13,560 nt of DNA from Ettlia oleoabundans (Eukaryota; Chlorophyta; Chlorophyceae; Chlamydomonadales), in the NCBI GenBank assembly GCA_019693395.1, contig JAAMXP010004019.1, positions 1 through 13,560 on the forward strand, given 5' to 3'. Each line of letters begins with the position of its first letter. Position 1 is the stretch's first letter. Below the pieces are notes generated by a model. That model worked only from the letters and a program-made list of their open reading frames with translations. It was not told where the DNA came from and made no database searches. Of the stretch, positions 1 to 9,370 are shown in pieces. The position numbers and the translations under genes are program-made.

Positions 1-198
1 ATGCAGCACAGTGCAGCAAACTGCCGCAAAGTTCCCTGCTCCTCTCGCCTGTTTCTTCCCTCGCCCACGCACCCTGCCTACTACATCACAGGCTCAGTAT
101 ACTGTGCTCCAGCCCCCCTCACTCCACCAGCCTGAACGCGGATGCTCTCCGCCATTCACCCAGTTGAAAGTGTCAGCACCCCTCACAACCTCACCCAC
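1..198 (-). other. probable intron 5 of lipase-family gene B, running off the left edge
   Basis: On the minus strand this stretch follows the donor (GTGGGT, starting at 198) of the last visible exon of gene B. No exon matching the next exon of the paralogue, which there carries a basic loop and a third membrane helix, can be recognised. A short open stretch on the plus strand shows no family motif and is treated as chance. The rest of gene B lies outside the window. Confidence 0.55.
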
Positions 199-1819
199 CT
201 GTACACTCGATACACAAACGTCAGCCAGCAGCCTAGAAGTGCAGGCAGCAGCACCCCAGCAAACGACAGGTTGACAATGGGAATGCTGCTGTCCCTGAGG
301 TACTGTGAATCACTCTGCGGAGCGAGAAAGTGGGGGAGGACAGGTGGGGATATCAAGCTGATGACGGACCTTGTGCCCCATAAATGCAGGATGGCGTGGT
401 TGCTGGCCGCATATGCAATCAACAGTTTGGATTCCCATACAGTGGGCTTGGGGCATTTCAGACTTACCTTGTCAATTTTTATGTAGACCGCCACAATAAG
501 GATCACCACGCCCACCAGCACAGCCGCCCACACCGCCCGAATGATGAACTGCAGGGCCAAATGGAATTAGTGAAAAGGGCAGGAGCGCAAATGTGACATG
601 ACTTCGGGGTGCCTTGCTTGCATGCTCTGGTGGCAAGCACAACAAGTGATCAACAATTTTTAAATGTGCATTTGTGATCGCTCCAATGGAGGGGGTGGGA
701 AGTGGGGCTGCATAAGAACACTTTCATACTGGCTACCACCAGCACACCATCCCACGCTGACATTATATTTTAACAAACCTTGAACTCGTGCGTGCGCAGA
801 AACTCCAAACGTAGGATGACGTCCCTGTGAAAGGGTTGGGGGAAAGGGTGCCAACTTGGTCATCAAAGCTCTGGCTGTGGATTTGCAACAAGCAAGGCAC
901 AGTAGCGCATCATTGGTGAAGCATGCTGCAAACTACAGCGCAACACGAGCAGGCACTGCCAAAAACAGTGTTCGGAAACTGCTGAATGTCCATGCAGGCG
1001 GCCAGCGGAAAGGCACCAACAAGCAAGAATGCTGACCTGGCTGCATCATAGTGCGGACTTATGCTGTTCATGCTGGATGACTCGCTGCCATGCTCGCTGG
1101 AAGCTACAGAAAGCTTGTATTCAAGAGGCTTTGCTGCGCCGTTGCTTTCCAAGTCTGATGATGCATTGGGGGAGCCCATTGCTTCGGCGGATAGGGTTAA
1201 CGACAGGTATGGCGCCTCCTGCACGATATTGTATGAAGTGTGATAAAGCTGCATCACTCCTTGGCTGAGAGGCGTAGAGGAACTGCCATGTCCTCTGCTC
1301 AAAATGAACCACTGCAACCCGCTGTTGCAGCCTCTCCCCTGCCCATTGGCAAAGCAAGCAAAATACCAGGCCCAAATCAAAACGGGATGGCCGTGTAGAA
1401 CAGGCACGTACCTTGGTTGCTTCAGCATTGGGGGAGCCGAGGCCGTTGGACTCGACCGCCGCCGGCACCAAAGAAGGCAGTGGCGGGCTATTAGGTGAGC
1501 CCCCACCGCCGGCCGCTCCTGGCTGCTGCGCTGCTTGCGGTGCGCCTCCTGCGGCGTCCAGACGTGGATCCTGGTCCTCGTCGCCTCTCTCGCTGAGGCC
1601 CATAGGAAACAAGCGGTACCCGCTCTCAAAGCCCTTGTGACGCTGCGGCGCAGTGGTGTAAACTACTATTTTGGCTTGGGACACGCGCTCAAGCACGAGT
1701 ATCAAAAGTCTTCTTACAGCAGGACAAGCTTTCTCACCAGCAAGGCGTTCCGGCGTGGCTCGCGGCCCACCGCAATAGATGTATTTGGGTCCAAGGAACG
1801 ATTGGACGAGGGACGGCAT
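199..1819 (-). CDS. multi-pass membrane class-3 lipase paralogue (gene B), 5' part, truncated by window edge
   Basis: Five exons read in phase: 1819-1412, 1218-1037, 824-779, 548-468 and 314-199 (833 coding nt). Exons 1-2 give a low-complexity, probably cytosolic N-terminus rich in Ala, Gly, Ser and Pro. Exons 2-3 give SPHYDAARDVILRLEF, matching SPHYDSSTDIVLRHEF in gene A. Exon 4 (27 codons) is a membrane helix, starting FIIRAVWAAVLVGVVILI. Exon 5 holds a second helix ending FVYRVYR. Exons 4 and 5 have the same lengths (81 and 116 nt) and phases (0, then 2) as exons 2 and 3 of gene A, so this is a tandem paralogue. The lipase domain itself is not in the window, so enzymatic function is inferred only from gene A. 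The start is uncertain: ATG at 1819 opens the exon, but ATG at 1603 (MGLSERGDEDQ) would also give a typical acidic N-terminus. Gene B lies 367 bp downstream of gene A's stop on the same strand. Confidence 0.75.
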
Positions 1820-2186
1820 AAATGTCGCAAGGGTGCGGGGCGTGTCCTGGGCCGGCTACTGCATGTGACCTGACCCGCCTGGCACTGCCGCCGTGCACAC
1901 AGGGTCCCACTCACAGCACGCCGTCCAGCGCGCATGCCTACCTAGTCATTGGCCAGCAGCAAGGTGTTCAGATTTTGTTTTACTCGTAGGTGACAATAAC
2001 AAAACCACATGACACTTTTTAAAGGGTGGGAGCTTGAGCATTAGCAAAAGACATACAGCTACAGGTGTTATGCAGTGAACAGCGCATGAATGCTGTAGTT
2101 AAGAAATAAGCTGCTTGACATTTAGCGTGTGAAGCAAGCGTGAAATTGTCGTGGTAGAATCATCAAGTGTGCATATGCTTGGGTGC
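1820..2186 (-). other. intergenic region between gene A stop and gene B start
   Basis: This 367-bp stretch must hold the 3' end of gene A and the promoter and 5' leader of gene B. The part around 1960-2160 is visibly more AT-rich than its surroundings. No clear TATA box, TGTAA or AATAAA element was found on the minus strand. Short minus-strand reading frames at 1820-1935 continue the frame of gene B exon 1 upstream but carry no recognisable motif. Confidence 0.5.
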
Positions 2187-4691
2187 TCAGTCATCTCTGT
2201 CGCCCTGCTCCTCAGCGGCCAGGTCCAGTGGAGAGGCGCCGTCCAGGCTGATGGGCCCGCGTGCAGTCATTGTGGATTCCAACTCCAACGGCAGGTCGCC
2301 CGTGGGCTGCAATGCCAGCCTTGAGGCATGCTGCAGCAGCCGGGCAACCGTAGAGCGTGGGTGACAAGCAGGAATGGCCAACATGCCACACACGTGGTTC
2401 CACCACAGCTGTAAACTGTGCGCACACACACAACAGTTGTGAATGTCCTTCGGTATGCTGGTGCCACACATCCATGCTGCATGCCCCACCTTCCTCAGCC
2501 ACTCAGCCTCGGCCTTTATTGCTGGTTGCTCCACCTCTGGCTCCTGAGCTGCTTTGCCAGGCTTTTGTGCGGCATCTGGGCTGCCCTCCTCCAACGACAC
2601 CTCCACACTGTGGCTGCCGCCGGGAACTTTGCGGCGTGGCCAGGGCCGCAGCAGCTGGCGGGTTTGCTTGGAGCGGCGACGCATTTCGCGGAAGCCCTCC
2701 CAGCCCTGCTCCTGCAAAACATGCAGAGTGTCATGGGCTAGCCCTACCATGCCCAGCACAGTCGCCCCGCCTGCAGCAGGGAAGGGAAAAGCGTGGAGCA
2801 TTCAATCATATGCAAGGCCGGCTCATGCAGGAAGATTGTGCCAGGCTTGCTGTAAAAAGCAGGATCTTTTCAGCCATGTCACCAGCACCAGGAGCAGCGC
2901 CAGCATGCACTCTCTGGAGGTCGTGGTAGACTGGCATGTGAGCCTAGCAGGGCGGCAGGGGGTAGGTGGTGCCAGACATGATCTGCTGTTCTTCAAGCAG
3001 CCCCAAACAGCGCACCCTTGCGCTGCGCCAGGCTCAGCACGCCCTCCCTGCCGGTGGCAAATCCCTTGGCGCTGAACTGCACTCCAAGCACTGATGCCAT
3101 AGCTGCTTGATAGCTGGTAAGCAGGTGATCACGAAGAGACGTGGCTGCATGGCAGGCAAGCCCAACATCATGAACAGCCGTCAGACGACTTTTGCGTGCA
3201 GCAGTTGTGCAGAAGTTATGGAAGCAGCAGTTGCTCACAAACAATGAGCTGGCCTGATGGGTAGGCCAGAAACACGGCTGGTTAAATTGGCATGCAGGCG
3301 AGACAGGCACAAAGAGGCGAAGGGACAGGAGACAGTGCTGAACCAGCGCACCTCCCGGCAACCGGCGGATTGCGGTTTCCACATAGTTGGGGCGCACCAC
3401 AATGTCACCAAGGCGATTGATAAGCGCACGGAATCCAGGCCGCTTGTAAAGCACAAAAAACTGAAGGATCATGTGAGAGAAGATTGATCTGAATGGCACA
3501 GCGGCTGGGACGGGCGAGCTGAGAAATTATGACGCCTGCATCCGTGCCCGGGGGCAGTGTTGCGTCAGGTACCACAACTCAGCACACCTTGCCGGCTTGT
3601 GTCACGACATCATCATTATTGATTAGCTGCCTGCGCAGCATGGAATTCCAGGGAGAACTTCAATTGAAGATTTCATGACGGCGATTTGCACTCTCCCATT
3701 TAGGTATGTCCTGCTGCATACCAACAGCTGCATGCGCAGTTTGTGTTGCGCACCATGTGTCAGGTACCGCGTCGTTGTACAGCCGTGCAAAAACGTGATT
3801 GCCAGTGCGTGGTGCGCCAAAGGTGTAGCAGCGCACCCTAATGGACGTTTCCGGGTACTTGGACGCAATATCAAAAGCGCACAGCGTGGCAAGCGCACCA
3901 CCGAGGGAATGCCTGCAAGCGCAGCATTTGCACAGGATGGAAGCAGGCATGGTTGACGTGGCTAATAAGCCCAATTGACTTTATTTTTGAACAGCCCTGC
4001 AGAAAATAAAACATTCCCACGGCAAAGCATGGCCACCCAAATGTAAGGTCCCCAATAGCATCAGCCAAAAGCGGGACAACTTGCTGTCACACACCCTGTG
4101 ACAAGCACGCTGAGAGGCTTGCATGGCGCAGAGTCGGCTCCCCCGCTGCCCCTGCTGTCCAGCATGTGCTGCACCAGGCCCAGGATGTGCTGGCAGAAGC
4201 CGTTACGGGTCCAGGCCTCAAGAAAGCCCCAATGCACCATGGGCGACCTGCAACAAAAAGGAGGTAGCCACACCACCAGGAGTACGGTTGGGAAGGGCAC
4301 TAAAAGCTGGTGGGTGGTGTGGTGGTATGGGTGGATGTAGTTGGGCTGGGCTGATGTGCTGGCTAATCACAGAACCCACCACATGCAGCAAGCTCAGGCC
4401 GAGTGTGTGGGCCGAGATACTAAACTTACGTGCACAGGAACCAGTTTCCCACTCCACGTGGCCACGGCGTACGCCATGCCTGCACATGCATGTTGCTTGC
4501 AGCCACCTCACTCCACTCAACATATGCGGGCAGAAGTGGACCTTAAGCAGCTTACCCCGCCGCCCTTTGCACACACCTGCACATCTGCCTTCACATTTGC
4601 AAGACTGGCGGTCCCTCTAAATGCAATAACGAGCTGCAGCATGGCACCAGTCGCACCGTTTAAGAATAAAATAACTCCAAAACCGGTAATA

Positions 4692-4775
<84 letters not shown>

Positions 4776-7700
4776 GGTGGTGGCGGTGGGGGGGGGGCCG
4801 CGCAAGCAATCACAAATGGTTTGAGGGCTGCTCCCTGCCATCTGCTAGCTGCTCCCGCTAGCCATGTCGTGATGCAACCTGCGCCAGGCAGGCAGGCACC
4901 CACCGTGTCATTGCTCCAACCCACTACTGCCTTCGTGTCCAGCCCTGCAGGGTCCTTGTCCCAGTGCAACTCAAAATGCTTCAGGTCGTACAACTGCAGT
5001 GCATCCGCAACGCAGTAGCCGCTGCCTGGTACCTCCTTGTGATCATACACCTGCATAGCAAGCCAGCATGACACACAGAGCACGGCAACTCACGAGCATT
5101 CCCATCTAGCTGGGCACAAGGATGCAGACTGGCGATGCCAGTTTGCAGTGTCCTAATCAGCGCAGCAGCAGGATTGCTCTGCGAACCTACCAGCCAGAAG
5201 GCAGCCAGGCAAACGGCAGGGTCTCACTGCAAACCCTCACCAGCATGCTCCAGTACAAAGACTTGAGGGCCGTCTGCAGCGTTGCAGACATGGCCAAAGC
5301 AACAGCTGGGGTGTATGAGCAATGGTCGCAGGGCCGCACTGGTCGCAACATTTTGCTGCACCTCACGAGCCCACCACACTGTTTGCTGCTATGTGGGCCA
5401 GCACGCACGTTGCAGCGCAAGCCAGAAGATTGTGGCTGGCATTTACCTCAAAGCAGAACATGGGCTCCTTCTCAATGGCTACTGAGCTCAATGAGTTGGG
5501 TGGCAGACTGGATGCCCGCTCCGCTTTCTTGCATTGCTCCTCGTCTCCCTCTGTCCAGGCAAACTCCTGCATGCAAAAGATGTGTGTACGACTGTGCAGC
5601 TGTCAGGTGGTTGTATGAAAACTACCCAGTATGTGGGGATGAGATGGTACTTGAGTGGCTTCGCGGGGTGCCAAGCACACCAACGCATCAAACGTCAGCA
5701 TGCACAACAATGCAAGGACAATGTACGAATCCTTAATTTTCCAACGGCGTTAATGTCAGCATCGCGGCTTCACCTGCAGCCAAACCTGCAGGTCGCACAG
5801 GGCAGGAAACGTTGTTCAGTGCTGGCAAGCCACAGCCAAGCGACAATTGACAGCACACATCAAGTGGACCTAACCTTCCATCATGCTGTGTGAAGGGTTT
5901 TGGTAGTAATGCAAAGTCGTAAATGCAGGGTACAGCAGATAGAACATGGGTGTACCCGCAAAATGCCGTCGTCTTGGGGGCGCTTGGGGGTCATCGCATA
6001 CCCATTTCCGATGCCAGCCCCCACCATGATCTGTGACACTATATTGGGGATGAGTGGCTGAGGGCGTACTATGAAGTTGATGTTGAGAACTTTTACTGTA
6101 GCTGCACTGCTGGTCACAGCGCACCAGCATTGATGGCAAGTAGCCTAGCCACGTCAGCACGTAGCTTCTACACGAGGCAAAGCCCACAAACGTGTAGCAG
6201 ACCACTGCAGCACATGGCAGAGAGATGTGATGCATCATATCCAGCAAAGCACGCAAGCAATAGGACGAATGCATATGGTCTGCCGCTGCACATGCACATT
6301 GAAAGTGCTGTTCTGGTGACTGATCCACACGCTTGACTCACTGCACAGAAAAAAGGAGCCTATGCCCAGGGCTCTTTGTCGCATCTGCATCGATGATGGA
6401 ATCCAAGCAAAAAATACAGTACTTCATGCTTGAGTTTGATTGCCCTCGCCGCCTGGCAGCGCCTGTGGCCCACATGCGTACTCAGTGGCTGTGCAACTAT
6501 GCCCACCCCCCTGCCGGTAATGTAACTTCCATTAACTGCTGCTCGTTGATCTCCCTCACCTGGAAGCGCAGCACAAAATTGGCTTGGCGGTACTGGTTGT
6601 ACGGCAGGCGCAGCAGGTGCTTGAAGGCGCGTGATATGGACCAGGCGTACATGAGAGAGTGGAAGCCGACACAGGCTGTTAATGCAACAACTAATGCAGT
6701 AATGTCGACTGCAGTAATGAGGTGGTGGCAGTGTTGGTGTTGGTGTTGGTGTGTAAGCATGCTGCAATGCGAGTGAACTGCTTCGCACGACATGCAGGTT
6801 TCCCGCCACAGGCGCATTGGCGCTCCCGAGCGACACATAACCCCTTGTTGCTGCCTACAACAAGGTGGGGCCGGCTTCCTGCATGGGCCACTGTACCAGC
6901 GGATGCCAACACACAGCTGCATCACGCACTGGGAGTGGAGCACACAAAAGGGTGATCGTAGCAGCCCTCCTGCTCCAGTTCCCAATTTCTGTCTGCCAGG
7001 TAGTGGGTGGTGCGAGTGGCCAACGCGATGAGGCACGCCTCCAGCATCACCCACACGCTAACTTTCCTCCAATGCATCCACAGGGGCGCATCTATGACCA
7101 CCGGTGCCCCGGGCTCCTCCCCACGTTCCACATCTGCAGTGGAAACGGCAGTGGGAGGCTGTGAAGAGGCAGGCCTGCCATGCTTTCTTTGCCTTTTGCC
7201 AAGAATCCTTTCCATCCAGGGCCATCAAGCCCAACAGGAAGCCCAATTCACAATGCCCATCAACCAGTGCTGTGCAAATACTGTCAGCCATGCGCGCGTC
7301 TTGCAAAATTGCTCGAGGTATTGCCTGCAAGCCCTGCCTGTAAGTGCACTTACACCAACGGGTGTTGGGTGGGGCAGGGCGCCAGCTGGCTGCCTCAATC
7401 CAATAAAGTAGGAAGCATGTGTTCCAAGCTGTCCACCTGCGTGGCGGTCACAGGACGCCGGGCGAGGAGTTGTCATCAAATAGCCAGACTGTAATGTTGT
7501 TTTGCTAGCAGCTTGCTAAGCCCAGATTTGTCAGGTGCCTGGCTGGTCTTGGTGGTGTTGAGTTGCACCCCCGATGGCAGCACTTACCTGACAAAGGCTG
7601 ACCAAGTCACGATGCCTTTAAACCAGCTGCACTCTCTAGCTAAAACGTAGCTGGAAGACAGGGAAGGAGAGGAAGAGGGGGTGAAGCCTACAAACACTGC

Positions 7701-8679
7701 TTGCTCAGCCACCAGCAACATGCACCGATATAGGAACCCGAAAAAAATGGGCCTTTACATGTCCAGGAACCGCAGTGCCTTGCCCACTTGATTACCCGTT
7801 TGGGAGGAGAAACCATAGAGAGTTGATGATCTGCAGGCTCAGTTCAACGCCAGCCATCATGGCCAGCCGCCTGCGGCGGTGCGTCCAGCGCTTGCCGCTG
7901 CGGTTGGACCTGCTCTTGGAGGCAACAGAGGGTCAGAAGAGGTCTGCATTGCTAGTTCAAATGCAACAGCCACATTTCTGGCACATCCGCCGTGCAACAA
8001 ATCTAGTTCCCCGCACCTGAAGATCCGCCATACGAAGTGGAACCACATGGCCAGAGAGGCGCATGTCAGCAGGCTGCCCACCACTACGTTTGCTATGATC
8101 ATGCCTGAGTGTGTGAAGAAGAAGCTTGGAGGCTGTACAACAAGAGAGGCGCAACGGCAGACCATGTCTAGCCACAGGGCATTACGCGGATGCATACCAG
8201 CAATCTCAGGAAGGTTTGACGACACTTCCTGGCATACACAATACAGCCAAGGCTACTCACATTTGCCTCTTGAAGCACCACTACCAATACAAGGAGCCCA
8301 ATTGAGAAGAATACTACAAACCAGGTGATGAGTATGGCTGCCTGCAGATGACGACAGCATGGAGAACAGCTTGAGATTGCCCACTTATTTCGAACACACA
8401 AGGCCGGCAGGGCTTGCACACCTTGACAGAGCCCTCCCCCACGAACTCGTGCCGCAGAACAATGTCTGTGGAAGAGTCGTAATGCGGGCTGGGCAGCCCT
8501 TTGGATGCCAGGGAGGGCATGCTGTTTGCACCGTGGGACACAGGGCGGGACGAATCTGTTGACGCACGTGCAGCCTCATCACTTGCATTTGTTGGTTGTG
8601 TGCCACCAGACATTGCACCACCATGTGGCGCCTGTTTCTTTTCTGTATAAGGATGAGCGCTGTCCTCCCTGCGAGTCAT
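2187..8679 (-). CDS. multi-pass membrane class-3 (diacylglycerol-lipase-like) lipase (gene A), 23 exons
   Basis: Exons, all phase-consistent: 8679-8422, 8341-8261, 8132-8017, 7909-7796, 7650-7588, 7436-7354, 7133-6930, 6708-6560, 6384-6342, 6204-6125, 6057-5956, 5566-5447, 5273-5241, 5050-4904, 4633-4577, 4479-4430, 4247-4095, 3912-3754, 3630-3588, 3460-3352, 3144-3016, 2770-2490, 2330-2187. The 2718 coding nt give about 905 residues. The protein should hydrolyse an acyl ester of a membrane lipid, probably sn-1 of diacylglycerol by family analogy; the substrate is inferred, not seen. Residues 1-86 are a polar cytosolic-type leader, about 87-420 are membrane helices, 432-765 are the alpha/beta hydrolase, and 766-905 are a charged tail. 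ATG 8679 (MTRREDSAHP) is the first in-frame Met of the exon; an upstream exon joined at a CTTTCAG acceptor near 8713 cannot be excluded. Least certain are the acceptors at 7909 (GCGG at 7870 also fits) and 6057, and the choice of C-terminus. The gene is divergent from the FAX gene and in tandem with gene B. Confidence 0.85.
2993..3144 (-). other. possible alternative last exon of gene A (stop at 2993)
   Basis: The exon starting at 3144 stays open past the donor at 3015 (GTGCGC) and reaches TGA at 2995-2993, giving a tail of QRKGALFGAA after the catalytic His. Using the donor instead joins in phase 1 to an acceptor before 2770 and adds 141 residues ending at 2187. Both outcomes are open and in phase. 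I prefer the longer one because exons 22 and 23 look coding (acidic and basic stretches without stops, good splice sites), but retention of this intron would give a compact enzyme of about 771 residues. Confidence 0.45.
3016..5566 (-). other. class-3 lipase catalytic core of gene A
   Basis: Exons 12-21 carry the alpha/beta hydrolase. EFAWTEGDEEQ and FCFETALKSLYWSMLVYDHK lead in, as in diacylglycerol-lipase-like proteins. The oxyanion strand reads LVIAFRGTAS (FRGT at 536-539). The nucleophile elbow is GHSLGGALAT, with Ser620 as nucleophile. The acid is Asp678 in NNDDVV, and the base is most likely His728 in RDHLLTSYQ. Between them, YTFGAPRTGNHVFARLYNDA and FFVLYKRPGFRALINRLGD are family-typical. 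The elbow is split by an intron exactly inside its first Gly codon (GG then G). All catalytic residues are present and no frameshift was needed, so the enzyme should be active. The core should face the cytosol after the last helix; this orientation is inferred. Confidence 0.9.
4699..4797. repeat. compound microsatellite (GTT)20-(GGT)7-GGC-GGT-(G)10
   Basis: About 20 perfect GTT units (4701-4760) run into seven GGT units, an imperfect GGC-GGT pair and ten G. The block lies wholly within the intron of gene A between exon 14 (ends 4904) and exon 15 (starts 4633). In the gene's sense strand it reads as C-tract, ACC repeats, then AAC repeats, close upstream of the branch region. Long plus- and minus-strand reading frames across it encode homopolymers and are artefacts. 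Its length is expected to vary between strains and to be prone to assembly error. Confidence 0.97.
5956..8341 (-). other. membrane domain of gene A (about eight helices; Wntless/GOST-like order suspected)
   Basis: Exons 2-11 encode hydrophobic helices at about residues 87-109, 124-147, 167-187, 202-224, 263-278, 309-329, 361-380 and 397-418. A strongly basic loop (KRWTHRRRR, 158-166) precedes helix 3, which should face the cytosol. The order of landmarks, namely basic loop, NSLWFLLPN, the Trp-rich WTAWNTCFLLYW, a long acidic loop, a helix, LPYNQYRQ, a RFQ turn, a helix and finally NGYAMTP, recalls the seven-helix region of Wntless/TMEM181-type proteins. That likeness is from memory of the family and is not an alignment. 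Animal sn-1 diacylglycerol lipases have only four helices before their lipase domain, so this anchor is longer. Confidence 0.6.
6731..6754. repeat. short GTGTTG tandem repeat (nearly four units)
   Basis: Three perfect hexamers plus a partial fourth, following GGTGGTGGCA. The repeat lies in the intron of gene A just upstream, in the sense direction, of the exon 8 acceptor (exon starts 6708), where it reads as ACACCAACACCAAC and could act as part of the pyrimidine/purine context of that acceptor. It is not coding in the chosen model. Confidence 0.8.
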
Positions 8680-9370
8680 CTTGCGATACAAAGTGGGCTG
8701 TGAGGCGCCCAACTGAAAGTGTGCCTCACCGCCGCCAAGCAGGCGCCAAGGCTCCCGGGCCAGCGCTGGCCCCGCTGTCGTCCGCTAAGTACTGCAATGT
8801 TGCTTATAGCACATGGGCTTGCTGCATTACGGGTTCCTGCCTGGCAGCTTGGCAACCCTGCCAGTTGGTTGGGCACGCTGGGCAGCCCGGCCAAAGCCCT
8901 TTGTGATAGTTCAAATCTTGTGTCCAAGCCTGTATCCGAGATGCGGGGACGCCTTCAGCCCGGTTGGAGCAACGCCAAGCTGGCCAAGCACGCAGGGCAG
9001 GGCATTACCTTGTCATATCTTCGCTCTCTAGCGACAGGTCCTCTGAAACTCGGTTGCCCAAATTTATCGCGGTTTCAACAGTTCGCTTGGTAGCCCCATC
9101 GGCAGCTCAAACTGCAGCAACAGCTCCACCACGGGGTGGTCCGAAGTGAAGCCGCAAACATCAGAGGAGAGATGGTGGTGGCACTGCCGGCCGCACAGTC
9201 AGCTGGGGCGAGGATATGGCTGAGGGGTTGCTGCCGGCCCACGGCTAGCTGGGTGCCGAATTATAGCACTCCAGGCCGACTCAAGACGCGTGGGGCGCCG
9301 CTGTTGTCATCAGATAGTGAGGACAGCAAGCCAGAGTCTACACCCAAGTGGTGAGTGGCAGGGGTGCTCC
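8680..9370. promoter_or_regulatory. divergent intergenic region between gene A and the FAX gene
   Basis: The region separates two genes pointing away from each other, so it must contain both promoters and leaders. No convincing TATA box or conserved element was found. Several frames are open on the plus strand (for example 8813-9093 and 8964-9149) but show no domain. A GTGAGT donor-like site at 9351-9356, just before the tentative FAX start, leaves room for a 5' leader exon of FAX, and a CTTTCAG acceptor-like site near 8713 on the minus strand leaves room for one of gene A. Confidence 0.5.

Noticed and set aside
910..1036. Hydrophobic continuation of a minus-strand frame after gene B exon 2
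   Set aside because: The sequence after the donor at 1036 reads like a helix, but splicing to 824 restores the DVILRLEF motif conserved in gene A, so it is taken as intron.
2187..2801. Single 204-codon minus-strand frame as a gene of its own
   Set aside because: It contains a clear donor (2489) and acceptor (before 2330) in phase and joins upstream in phase 1 to the lipase exon; the segment between is intronic.
2357..2929. Long plus-strand frame opposite gene A exon 22
   Set aside because: Composition is that of a reverse-complement shadow (Cys, Pro, His-rich); the minus strand has phased exons here.
4341..5018. 225-codon plus-strand frame across the microsatellite
   Set aside because: It encodes a long Val then Gly homopolymer from the repeat and overlaps minus-strand exons of gene A; no domain or splice support.
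5870..6116. Alternative minus-strand frame with GTPMFYLLYPAFTTLHYYQ
   Set aside because: Looks helix-like, but it ends in a stop and has no donor in phase with EFAWTEG; the frame ending GILR joins it cleanly in phase 0.
7225..7336. Minus-strand segment with QYLEQFCKTRAWLTVFAQHW as an exon of gene A
   Set aside because: Phase and acceptor fit, but the exon at 7436-7354 joins in phase at both ends with a strong GTAAGT donor and matches the expected helix; both cannot be used without a stop or extra junctions.
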